Assembly (NCBI GenBank): GCA_003561595.1
Contig: PWWF01000372.1
Location: 1 to 8,171, forward strand
DNA length: 8,171 bases
Reading direction: 5' to 3'
Source: Paracoccaceae bacterium
GTDB taxonomy: Bacteria; Pseudomonadota; Alphaproteobacteria; Rhodobacterales; Rhodobacteraceae
The notes under the pieces were generated by a model that saw only the letters and a list, made by a program, of their open reading frames with translations, had not been told where the DNA came from and made no database searches. This document shows positions 1 to 6,209 of the stretch, piece by piece (positions within the stretch are counted from its first letter, which is position 1; each line of letters starts with the position of its first letter). Both the position numbers and the translations under genes were made by a program.

Positions 1-1246
1 ATTCAAAGGTCTGCATCAACTGCTTGAAGCCCTGGCCTTCGACGCCGCCCAACAGGTTGTCGCCTGCGACGCGGAAATCATCGAAATTGACCGTGTATTC
101 CTTCATCCCGCGATAGCCCAGAACCTCGATCTCGCCGCCCGAGATGCCGGGGTCCATGAAGGGCGTCTCATCCGTGCCGGGGGTCTTTTCGGCCAGGAAC
201 ATCGACAGGCCGCGATAATCGCTCGTATCGGGGATGGTGCGAGCAAGCACGGTCATGACCTGTGTGCGGGCAACATGCGTGATCCAGGTCTTGTTCCCGT
301 TGAGGACCCAGCCCGCGTCATCCTGCACGGCCTTTGTGCGCAGCGCGCCGAGATCCGAGCCCGTATTGGGTTCTGTAAAGACAGCCGTGGGCAGGGTTTC
401 GCCCGAGGCGAGTTTGGGCAGCCACTGCGCTTTCTGTTCCGGTGTGCCGCCGCAGAGGATCAGCTCGGCGGCGATTTCGGTGCGGGTGCCCAGGCTGCCC
501 ACGCCGATATAGCCGCGCGAGAGTTCCTCGGACACCACGACCATCGCGGATTTCGGCATGCCGAGGCCGCCGAATTCTTCCGGAATGGTCAGGCCGAAGA
601 CGCCCATTTCCGCAAGCTGGTCGATCACCTCCATCGGGATCAGCTCATCCTTCAGGTGCCACTCATGCGCATGGGGCAGGACCTGTTCATCGGCAAAGCG
701 GCGGAATTGTTCGCGGATCATGTCCAGCTCGTCATCGAGGCCGGTGGCCCCGAAGCTGGCGCGGCCATGATTGTCGCGCATCAGCGCGACCAGCGCCATG
801 CGCGCGGCATTGCTGTTGCCGTCGCGGCGCAGATCGCCCGCCGCACCGCTATCGAGATCGGCGGTGATGCCCAGATCGGACAGGCGCACGAACTCGCCCT
901 GGCTCATCGGGATGCCGCCCGCGATCTGGTCGAGATATTCGCCAAAGGCGATCTGATGGATCAGCTGCTCCATCTCGCCGAACTGACCCTTGGCCTGCAG
1001 CCCGTCGGCCCAATGCTGCATCTGGCGCAGCGCTTCGACATAGGTGGCCAGCCATGCCAACCCGTGCACGGCGTATTGATCAGCCTCGAGCAGCATGGCA
1101 TCGACCTTGCCCGCAGGCGCCACCCGCGCCGCGATGGCCGATTTCGCGGCATCGAGCAGTTCCTCGCATCGCGGCAGCGCATCGCGCGTGCGCGCCAGAA
1201 GGTCGGGCATCACGGGCGTGGGGTGGGGCTGTCCATCATGGGGCAT
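1..1246 (-). CDS. mcd: (2S)-methylsuccinyl-CoA dehydrogenase, 5' part of gene, runs off left edge
   Basis: This FAD-dependent acyl-CoA dehydrogenase should oxidise (2S)-methylsuccinyl-CoA to mesaconyl-CoA in the ethylmalonyl-CoA pathway, which replaces the glyoxylate shunt in many Rhodobacterales growing on acetate or C1/C2 compounds. The visible part is 415 codons, read from ATG 1246-1244 with a GGAGAG ribosome site (1251-1256) four bases upstream. The standard acyl-CoA dehydrogenase fold begins only near residue 170, so about 165 residues precede it. That extension (including YVEALRQMQ and FGEMEQLI) is what I recall as characteristic of Mcd, and it is the reason for preferring Mcd over a generic family member. 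Family motifs are IPEEFGGLGM (221-230), TEPNTGSD (291-298, flavin/substrate region) and KTWITH a little after it. The last visible residues are GFKQLMQTFE. The C-terminal domain, probably including the catalytic glutamate, is outside the window. The substrate assignment is inference; the family is certain. Confidence 0.82.
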   Translation of the reverse strand, partial: MPHDGQPHPTPVMPDLLARTRDALPRCEELLDAAKSAIAARVAPAGKVDAMLLEADQYAVHGLAWLATYVEALRQMQHWADGLQAKGQFGEMEQLIHQIAFGEYLDQIAGGIPMSQGEFVRLSDLGITADLDSGAAGDLRRDGNSNAARMALVALMRDNHGRASFGATGLDDELDMIREQFRRFADEQVLPHAHEWHLKDELIPMEVIDQLAEMGVFGLTIPEEFGGLGMPKSAMVVVSEELSRGYIGVGSLGTRTEIAAELILCGGTPEQKAQWLPKLASGETLPTAVFTEPNTGSDLGALRTKAVQDDAGWVLNGNKTWITHVARTQVMTVLARTIPDTSDYRGLSMFLAEKTPGTDETPFMDPGISGGEIEVLGYRGMKEYTVNFDDFRVAGDNLLGGVEGQGFKQLMQTFE

Positions 1247-1275
1247 CGGGCTCTCCGGGTCTGGGATATGTATTT

Positions 1276-1285
1276 CGCAGCTGCG
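1276..1285. promoter_or_regulatory. perfect 10-base palindrome between mcd promoter candidate and mcd start (possible operator)
   Basis: CGCAGCTGCG reads the same on both strands. It lies just downstream of the candidate -10 of mcd and upstream of its ribosome site, where a repressor would block transcription. Related half-sites occur nearby: GCGCAA at 1313-1318 and again at 1328-1333, and TTTGCG at 1345-1350. The regulator is unknown. The GCAA/TTGC theme loosely recalls the TTTGCAAA sites reported for PccR/RamB-type regulators of acyl-CoA metabolism, but the match is not good enough to name one. Confidence 0.3.
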
Positions 1286-1289
1286 GCAT

Positions 1290-1318
1290 TACATAGGGGC
1301 TTCGCAGGTGCAGCGCAA
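1290..1318 (-). promoter_or_regulatory. candidate promoter of the mcd gene
   Basis: On the minus strand TTGCGC (1318-1313) is separated by 17 bases from TATGTA (1295-1290). An overlapping TGTAAT (1293-1288) is a better -10 match but with a 19-base spacer. Transcription would begin roughly 35 bases before the ATG at 1246. Each box matches the sigma-70 consensus only in part, so this is a position-based guess. Confidence 0.3.
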
Positions 1319-1432
1319 CAAAAATACGCGCAATAGCGTTGATCTTTGCGTTTATGTCGCAGCGCGATTTGGGCTGCAGCCGCCCGGCGAAGGCGATATA
1401 GGCGCCGCACAGGAACGACACAGGACATCGCG

Positions 1433-2200
1433 ATGCTGGAACTGGTTTCTGCCGGGCTGCCTGTCTGGGCGCTGGTCACGGCGATGAGTGTGGCCTTTGT
1501 CGCAGGCGCGATCAAGGGCGCGCTGGGCTTTGCCATGCCGATGATCCTGATTTCGGGTCTGTCGAGTTTCATGTCGGTGGAGCTGGCGCTGGCGGGGCTG
1601 ATGCTGCCGACGCTGATCACGAACCTGAGCCAGGCCTTCCGGCAGGGTGCCAGCGCGGCCTGGGGGTCGGTGCAGCGCTATTGGCGGATGCTGTCGGTCA
1701 TGGTGGTGCTGCTGGTGCTGAGCGCGCAGTTTCTGGTCATGCTGCCCGAACGCGCGCTGCTGTTGCTGCTGGGCGGGCCGATTGTCGCATTTGCGCTGTT
1801 GCAGCTTGCCGGGGTGCCGCTGCGCCTGCCGGTGCAGCGGCGCAGGCGTGCGGAATGGGCCAGCGGGGCGGTTGCGGGGCTTTATGGCGGGATCTCGGGG
1901 ATCTGGGGGCCGCCGGTGATGGTCTATCTGATCTCGGTCGATACGGGCAAACGCGACATGGTGCGCGTGCTGGGGGTGGTGTTCCTGATCGGGGCGGTGG
2001 CGCTGATCGGGGGGCACTTGATGTCGGGGGTGGCAACAGCGCGGACACTGGGCTTTTCGGCGCTGCTGGTGGCGCCGGGGATGCTGGGGCTGTGGCTGGG
2101 CTATGTGGTGCAGGACCGGCTGGATGCGGCGCAGTTCCGGCGCTGGACCCTGATCATGCTGGTGCTGACGGGGCTGAACCTGCTGCGACAGGCGCTATAG
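1433..2200 (+). CDS. TauE/SafE (TSUP) family membrane permease
   Basis: This 255-residue inner-membrane protein is almost wholly hydrophobic, with about eight predicted helices. It belongs to the TSUP family, whose characterised members export or import sulfite, sulfonates or small organic anions. The two-repeat architecture is visible: the first repeat carries GAIKGALGF (25-33) just after helix 1, and the second carries GAVAGLYGGISGIWGPP (145-161), the glycine-rich signature of the family. A cationic loop with QRRRR (135-139) links the halves. I start it at ATG 1433 because an AGGA (1422-1425) stands seven bases upstream and the hydrophobic segment begins at once; the in-frame extension to 1346 is arginine-rich and has no family resemblance. 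It is divergent from mcd and convergent with the NYN gene. Substrate is unknown; proximity to mcd makes a small carboxylate possible but does not show it. Confidence 0.85.
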   Translation: MLELVSAGLPVWALVTAMSVAFVAGAIKGALGFAMPMILISGLSSFMSVELALAGLMLPTLITNLSQAFRQGASAAWGSVQRYWRMLSVMVVLLVLSAQFLVMLPERALLLLLGGPIVAFALLQLAGVPLRLPVQRRRRAEWASGAVAGLYGGISGIWGPPVMVYLISVDTGKRDMVRVLGVVFLIGAVALIGGHLMSGVATARTLGFSALLVAPGMLGLWLGYVVQDRLDAAQFRRWTLIMLVLTGLNLLRQAL

Positions 2201-2205
2201 GCAAA

Positions 2206-2229
2206 ACGGGCGACCCGTGGGCCGCCCGT
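2206..2229 (-). terminator. hairpin between convergent TSUP and NYN genes
   Basis: ACGGGCG (2206-2212) pairs perfectly with CGCCCGT (2223-2229) around a 10-base loop. Read on the minus strand the stem is followed directly by TTTTGC, so it resembles an intrinsic terminator for the NYN gene, 25 bases after its stop codon. On the plus strand it starts 5 bases after the permease stop but has no following T-run, so it would serve that gene less well. Confidence 0.6.
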
Positions 2230-2254
2230 CCAGTACCTGCATATGCTGCGGCAT

Positions 2255-2830
2255 TCAGCCGTCGGACAACGCCTCGGCCTGTTCACGATCCGGGCGGTTT
2301 TCGCGTGGCGGGCGACCGATCACGTCGCGCAATTCATGGAGTTCGATGAAATTGTCGGCCTGACGGCGCAGGTCATCGGCGATCATCGGCGGCTGACTGC
2401 GGATGGTCGAGACGACCGACACCCGCCCCCCCTGCCGCTGGAGGCTTTCGACCAGTGGCCGGAAATCGCCATCGCCTGAGAACAGCACCGCGTGATCGAT
2501 ACGCGCGGCCAGTTCCATCGCATCCACTGCGAGTTCGATGTCCATATTGCCCTTGACCTTACGCCGACCCATAGAGTCGGTGTATTCCTTGGCGGGCTTT
2601 GTCACCATGTTGTAACCATTGTAGTGCAACCAATCGACCAAGGGTCGGATCGGGGAGTAGTCATCGTTTTCAAGCAGCGCTGTATAGTAAAACGCGCGCA
2701 GCAGCTTTCCGCGGCGCATGAATTCCTGCCGCAGAAGTTTGTAGTCGATGTCGAACCCCAGCGCCTTGCCGGCGGCATACAGGTTCGAGCCATCAATAAA
2801 GAGCGCCAGGCGCTCATCTTTGTAAAACAT
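2255..2830 (-). CDS. NYN domain protein, LabA/DUF88-like (PIN-fold putative RNase)
   Basis: This 191-residue protein consists of little more than one NYN domain, a PIN-like nuclease fold found in LabA/DUF88 and related RNA-processing proteins. The acidic residues expected of the metal site are present: D13 in FIDGSN, D97 and D103 in NMDIELAVDAM, D120 and D122 in FSGDGDF. A basic stretch, RRKVKGN (89-95), precedes the second acidic cluster. Residues past about 172 are polar and probably disordered. I chose ATG 2830-2828 because MFYKDERLALFIDGSN is how I recall family members beginning, and AAAAGG (2839-2844) lies at good distance; the in-frame ATGs further upstream add a segment with no family resemblance. 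No partner or target is known to me. It is divergent from folK. Its 5' half is visibly richer in A/T than the flanking genes, yet the linkage to folK seems usual in this order, so I do not read it as recent transfer. Confidence 0.85.
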   Translation of the reverse strand: MFYKDERLALFIDGSNLYAAGKALGFDIDYKLLRQEFMRRGKLLRAFYYTALLENDDYSPIRPLVDWLHYNGYNMVTKPAKEYTDSMGRRKVKGNMDIELAVDAMELAARIDHAVLFSGDGDFRPLVESLQRQGGRVSVVSTIRSQPPMIADDLRRQADNFIELHELRDVIGRPPRENRPDREQAEALSDG

Positions 2831-2838
2831 CTCGTTTG

Positions 2839-2844
2839 CCTTTT
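2839..2844 (-). promoter_or_regulatory. ribosome binding site fixing the NYN gene start
   Basis: AAAAGG on the minus strand, eight bases before ATG 2830-2828. It supports the shorter 191-residue reading over the 223-residue one. Confidence 0.5.
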
Positions 2845-2848
2845 GCAC

Positions 2849-2872
2849 ATTCGATGAGTAATTGACTCGAAT
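2849..2872. promoter_or_regulatory. inverted repeat upstream of the NYN gene (possible operator)
   Basis: ATTCGA (2849-2854) and TCGAAT (2867-2872) form a perfect inverted repeat around a 12-base, A/T-rich spacer. A TGCA tetramer flanks each arm (2844-2847 and 2873-2876), extending the symmetry with a one-base offset. It begins 19 bases before the NYN start codon, in the 119-base divergent region shared with folK. It could be an operator or an RNA hairpin in the NYN leader. Confidence 0.35.
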
Positions 2873-2901
2873 TGCAGGTTGCAAAACGAAGCAGGCCGGA
2901 C

Positions 2902-2931
2902 TTGTCAGGCGCTGCTCACCCATCATACACT
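2902..2931 (+). promoter_or_regulatory. candidate folK promoter
   Basis: TTGTCA (2902-2907) and TACACT (2926-2931) are 18 bases apart and match the sigma-70 consensus at five and four of six positions. Transcription would begin around 2938, leaving a leader of only about a dozen A/T-rich bases before the folK ATG. That fits the lack of a recognisable Shine-Dalgarno there. Confidence 0.35.
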
Positions 2932-2949
2932 AATGACAGATATATAAAT

Positions 2950-3525
2950 ATGAGCCGAGAATACAATCTGGCCCTGATTGGCATTGGGGGCAATCTGGCG
3001 GGGCAGATGGGTAGCCCATATGGGGAAGTTGCCGCCGCAATTGACCGAATTTCGCATGCAGGCGAGAAGGTTAGCAGGCAAAGCCGGTTCTTTCGCACCC
3101 CCTGCTTCCCGGCAGGGGCGGGTCCCGACTTTGTGAATGCCGCGATCGGGGTAGAGACGACGCGCCCCCCTTCGGAGTTGCTGGCGCTGTTGCATGAGGT
3201 CGAAATGGCGGGCGGTCGGGCGCGCCATGCGCGCTGGGAAGCGCGGGTGATCGATCTGGATCTGCTGGCGCTGGGCGATCAGGTGCTGCCCGATGCGGCC
3301 GCCTTTCGCGACTGGGCCGACCTGCCGCTGGAGAGGCAGATGCAGGATGCGCCCACCGACCTGATCCTGCCGCATCCGCGATTGCATGAACGCCCTTTCG
3401 TGCTGGTGCCGCTGCGGGACATCGCGCCCGACTGGCGCCATCCGGTGCTGGGCCGCACGGTCGCACAGATGTGCGACGCGCTGCCGGCCGAGGACATCGC
3501 CGAAATCTGGCCGGTTTCACGCTGA
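2950..3525 (+). CDS. folK: 2-amino-4-hydroxy-6-hydroxymethyldihydropteridine diphosphokinase (HPPK)
   Basis: HPPK transfers pyrophosphate from ATP to 6-hydroxymethyl-7,8-dihydropterin, the step before dihydropteroate synthase in folate synthesis, in the cytoplasm. The 191-residue product shows the family motifs in order: IGGNL (12-16), FFRTPCF (47-53), DFVNAAI (60-66), RWEARVIDLDLL (95-106) with magnesium-binding D102 and D104, and LPHPRLHERPFVLVPL (140-155). The position usually held by glycine in the RWGPR form is glutamate (E97) here. It is longer than the about 160-residue E. coli enzyme because of an extra segment of roughly 25-30 residues between LDLL and LPHPR. ATG 2950 is chosen because the ALIGIGGNL strand follows at once; the frame is open back to 2872 but that stretch is unlike the family. 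No good ribosome site precedes it. It is the first gene of the plus-strand series; folP and folB are not in view. Confidence 0.93.
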   Translation: MSREYNLALIGIGGNLAGQMGSPYGEVAAAIDRISHAGEKVSRQSRFFRTPCFPAGAGPDFVNAAIGVETTRPPSELLALLHEVEMAGGRARHARWEARVIDLDLLALGDQVLPDAAAFRDWADLPLERQMQDAPTDLILPHPRLHERPFVLVPLRDIAPDWRHPVLGRTVAQMCDALPAEDIAEIWPVSR

Positions 3526-3544
3526 ATTCAGGCGAAATCGGCCA
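3502..3544 (+). other. two mutually exclusive RNA hairpins over the folK stop codon
   Basis: A longer stem pairs 3508-3518 (TGGCCGGTTTC) with 3534-3544 (GAAATCGGCCA), ten Watson-Crick pairs and one G-U, around a 15-base loop containing the folK stop and an 8-base palindrome TGAATTCA (3523-3530). A smaller stem pairs 3502-3507 (GAAATC) with 3513-3518 (GGTTTC), using the same left arm. Only one can form at a time. No T-run follows, so it is not a standard intrinsic terminator. It may partly separate folK from rpoZ or protect the folK 3' end. Confidence 0.4.
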
Positions 3545-3632
3545 AAGGATGGGCGCGGACGTCTTGTAATGGCGGGGCAGGGGCGATATGTGGCAAGCTT
3601 GACCCGGCATCCTGACAGAGTGGAGTGACCCA

Positions 3633-3992
3633 ATGGCCCGCGTGACGGTTGAAGATTGCGTTGACAAGGTTCCCAACCGGTTCGAGCTGGTGGCGCTGGC
3701 CGCCCATCGTGCCCGCGAAATCGCATCCGGTGCGCCGATCACGGTGGATCGCGACAATGACAAGAACCCGGTCGTCGCCCTGCGCGAAATCGCGGATGAG
3801 ACGCAATCCTCGGATGATCTGCGCGAGCGGCTGATCGAAAGCCTGCAGACCCAGATCGAGGTCGACATGCCCGAGGATGACGATATGGCATTGCTGATGG
3901 GTGCGGCCGAACAGGACGCCCCGGAAGAAGACGCCATGAGCGAAGAGCAGATGCTGCGCGCCCTGATGGAAGCGCAGGGTCAGGCCGGCTGA
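3633..3992 (+). CDS. rpoZ: DNA-directed RNA polymerase subunit omega
   Basis: Omega is the small subunit that clamps beta-prime during polymerase assembly and, in E. coli, forms (p)ppGpp site 1 with it. The 119-residue product opens with [29 protein letters not shown], matching the omega family start (MARVTV plus the NRFELV core). [19 protein letters not shown] (36-54) completes the conserved domain. Residues from about 60 onward form a long, strongly acidic tail ([18 protein letters not shown]), making it longer than the 91-residue E. coli subunit; I believe such extensions are usual in alphaproteobacteria. GGAG (3622-3625) lies seven bases before ATG 3633. The 107-base gap after folK suggests its own promoter; TTGTAA (3564-3569) and TATGTG (3587-3592) with a 17-base spacer are a weak candidate. 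The RSH gene follows after 39 bases. Confidence 0.95.
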   Translation: MARVTVEDCVDKVPNRFELVALAAHRAREIASGAPITVDRDNDKNPVVALREIADETQSSDDLRERLIESLQTQIEVDMPEDDDMALLMGAAEQDAPEEDAMSEEQMLRALMEAQGQAG

Positions 3993-4017
3993 TCCCGCAG
4001 CGCAGGCTCAACGGGCT

Positions 4018-4024
4018 GGAAAGG
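4018..4024 (+). promoter_or_regulatory. ribosome binding site fixing the GTG start of the RSH gene
   Basis: GGAAAGG lies seven bases before GTG 4032, which supports that codon as the start of the alarmone enzyme even though it is not ATG. Confidence 0.6.
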
Positions 4025-4031
4025 CGCCGGA

Positions 4032-6149
4032 GTGATCACTCAGGATGATCTGATCGCACTTGTGCGCAACTACAACCCGCGCACCGATGAAGCGCTGATC
4101 CGCAGGGCCTGGGACTATGGCGCCGGGATGCATGAGGGGCAGTTCCGCCATTCGGGCGAGCCCTATTTCACGCATCCGGTCGCCGTGGCCGCCCTGCTGA
4201 CCGAAATGCAGCTGGATGATTCGACGATCATCACCGCGCTGCTGCATGACACGATCGAAGATACCAAATCCACCTACAGCGCCATCGCCCGCAATTTCGG
4301 CAAGGAGATCGCCGAACTGGTCGATGGGGTCACCAAGCTGACCAATCTGCAGCTTTCGTCATCCGAGGCCAAGCAGGCCGAGAATATCCGCAAGCTGCTG
4401 ATCGCCATGTCGCGCGATCTGCGGGTGATTCTGGTCAAGCTGGCCGACCGTTTGCACAACATGCGCACGATCCGGTCCATGCGGCTGGACAAGCAGTCCC
4501 AGAAAGCGCGAGAGACGATGGATATCTATGCGCCGCTGGCCGGGCGCATGGGGATGCAATGGATGCGCGAAGAGCTGGAGGATCTGGCCTTTCGCGTGCT
4601 GTATCCAGAGGCGCGCAATTCCATCCTGCGCCGCTTCATCACGCTCCAGCGCGAAGCGGGCGATGTCGTCCATCGCATCAGCGCCGATATCCGGGCCGAG
4701 CTGGAACGCGCCGAATTGCAGGCCGATGTCTATGGCCGGGCGAAAAAGCCCTTTTCGATCTGGCGCAAGATGCAGGAAAAAGAGATGGGCTTTTCCAGCC
4801 TGTCCGATATCTACGGCTTTCGCATCATCACCGACCAGACCGAGGATTGCTACCGCATCCTTGGCGTCGTTCATGCCCGCTGGCGCGCGGTGCCGGGGCG
4901 GTTCAAGGACTATATCAGCCAGCCCAAGAATAACGGCTACCGGTCCATCCACACGACCGTGTCGGGGCGCGATGGCAAGCGGGTCGAAATACAGATCCGC
5001 ACGCGCGAGATGCATGAAGTGGCCGAAGCGGGCGTCGCCGCGCATTGGGCGTATCGCGACGGGCAACGCTCGGAAAACCCCTTTGCCGTTGATCCGGCGA
5101 AATGGATATCGACCCTGACCGAAGGGTTTGACAGCAGCGATGACCACGATGCGTTCCTCGAACATGTCAAACTCGAGATGTATTCCGATCAGGTCTTCTG
5201 CTTCACGCCGCAGGGCGATGTGATCCAGTTGCCGCGCGGGGCGACACCGCTGGATTTCGCCTATGCGATCCATACACGGATCGGCGATAGCTGCGTTTCG
5301 GCCAAGGTGGACGGGCTGCGCGTGCCGCTCTGGACACGGCTGCGCAACGGCCAGTCGGTCGAGATTCTGACCGCCGAGGGGCAGCGCCCGCAATCAAGCT
5401 GGATTGATCTGGTCGTGACCGGGCGCGCGAAATCTGCCATCCGGCGCAGCTTGCGCGACGAGGATCGCGCGCGTTTCGTCCGGCTTGGCAATGAATTGCT
5501 GCGCGTCGCCTTCGAGGCCGCGGGCCGCGAAATGGGCGCCAAGGCGCTGGGCACGGCGGCGCGGATGCTCAACATCCCCGATGCGACCGATCTGCGCGCG
5601 CGCGTGGGCGCGGCAGAGATCAGCGCGCGCCGCGTGGTCGCCACACTGTATCCCGAAACCGCGATTGCCGAACCCGAGGTTGATGCCACCCGCCCCGTCG
5701 CCGGGCTGGAGGCCGATCAGGGCTTTCGTCGCGCGCCCTGCTGCATGCCGCTGCCGGGTGAGCGGATCGTCGGCATCACCTATCGCGGCAAGGGTGTCGT
5801 GGCCCATGCCATGGATTGCGAGGCTTTGGCCACGCTGGAAGCGCAGCCCGAACGCTGGGTCGAGCTGCGCTGGCTGGAAGGGATACACCCGGCGATTTAC
5901 GGCGTGACACTGGACCTGACGATTTCCAATGATGCCGGGGTGCTGGGTCGCGTCTGCAGCCTGATCGGCGAGCACAAGTCGAACATCTCGGATCTGCGCT
6001 TTGTCGATCGCAAACCCGATTTCTTTCGCCTGCATGTCGAGATCGAGCTGCGGGGCATCGCACATCTGCATCAGGTGATGACAGCGCTTGACGCTGAATC
6101 TGCCGTCGCCCAGATTGTCCGTGTCCGCGATCCCTCTCTACAGCCCTGA
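4032..6149 (+). CDS. rsh: bifunctional (p)ppGpp synthetase/hydrolase (RelA/SpoT homologue, Rsh)
   Basis: This 705-residue cytoplasmic enzyme makes (p)ppGpp from ATP and GTP/GDP and also hydrolyses it, setting the stringent response. The layout is full length: HD hydrolase (about 25-180), synthetase (about 230-345), TGS (about 387-447), helical linker, conserved-cysteine segment (PCCMPLPGERIVGI, 569-582) and C-terminal ACT (about 623-700). The hydrolase metal residues look intact: H48 in THPV, H72-D73 in LLHDTIEDT, D139 in KLADRLHN. These equal the Streptococcus Rel residues H53, H77, D78, D144 with a constant shift of five. The synthetase has D259 (SDIYGFRI) and E319 (VEIQIRT). RFKD at 290-293 is the RXKD motif of bifunctional enzymes, where E. 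coli RelA has EXDD. Both activities are therefore predicted. It starts with GTG and lies 39 bases after rpoZ, as spoT follows rpoZ in E. coli. Confidence 0.95.
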   Translation: MITQDDLIALVRNYNPRTDEALIRRAWDYGAGMHEGQFRHSGEPYFTHPVAVAALLTEMQLDDSTIITALLHDTIEDTKSTYSAIARNFGKEIAELVDGVTKLTNLQLSSSEAKQAENIRKLLIAMSRDLRVILVKLADRLHNMRTIRSMRLDKQSQKARETMDIYAPLAGRMGMQWMREELEDLAFRVLYPEARNSILRRFITLQREAGDVVHRISADIRAELERAELQADVYGRAKKPFSIWRKMQEKEMGFSSLSDIYGFRIITDQTEDCYRILGVVHARWRAVPGRFKDYISQPKNNGYRSIHTTVSGRDGKRVEIQIRTREMHEVAEAGVAAHWAYRDGQRSENPFAVDPAKWISTLTEGFDSSDDHDAFLEHVKLEMYSDQVFCFTPQGDVIQLPRGATPLDFAYAIHTRIGDSCVSAKVDGLRVPLWTRLRNGQSVEILTAEGQRPQSSWIDLVVTGRAKSAIRRSLRDEDRARFVRLGNELLRVAFEAAGREMGAKALGTAARMLNIPDATDLRARVGAAEISARRVVATLYPETAIAEPEVDATRPVAGLEADQGFRRAPCCMPLPGERIVGITYRGKGVVAHAMDCEALATLEAQPERWVELRWLEGIHPAIYGVTLDLTISNDAGVLGRVCSLIGEHKSNISDLRFVDRKPDFFRLHVEIELRGIAHLHQVMTALDAESAVAQIVRVRDPSLQP

Positions 6150-6195
6150 GCCTGTGACCAGATGTCAGGCCCCGTGCCGGTAGCGTGTGGAACAT

Positions 6196-6200
6196 GAAGG
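6196..6200 (+). promoter_or_regulatory. ribosome binding site supporting the TTG start of the DUF2062 gene
   Basis: GAAGG stands nine bases before TTG 6210. A nearby ATG at 6194 is in another frame and overlaps this site, so it cannot start the gene. Confidence 0.4.
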
Positions 6201-6209
6201 TTCGCAAAG

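Noticed and set aside
275..1336. Plus-strand open frame of 353 codons opposite the dehydrogenase gene
   Set aside because: It is the antisense shadow of mcd: it mirrors a codon-biased gene with clear family motifs, and its own product is rich in His, Arg and Gln with no recognisable domain.
1346..1432. Upstream ATG start for the TSUP permease
   Set aside because: The extra 29 residues are arginine-rich, the frame lies in the divergent promoter region, and ATG 1433 has a ribosome site.
2831..2926. N-terminal extension of the NYN protein to 223 residues
   Set aside because: The added 32 residues lack family resemblance and cover the inverted repeat and promoter region; a ribosome site supports the start at 2830.
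2255..2949. NYN gene as horizontally acquired because of its lower GC
   Set aside because: The A/T enrichment is modest and the gene's place beside folK appears normal for this order; no repeats or mobile genes flank it.
4359..5393. Minus-strand open frame of 344 codons inside the RSH gene
   Set aside because: Antisense shadow of a well-conserved enzyme in high-GC DNA; no ribosome site or family resemblance.
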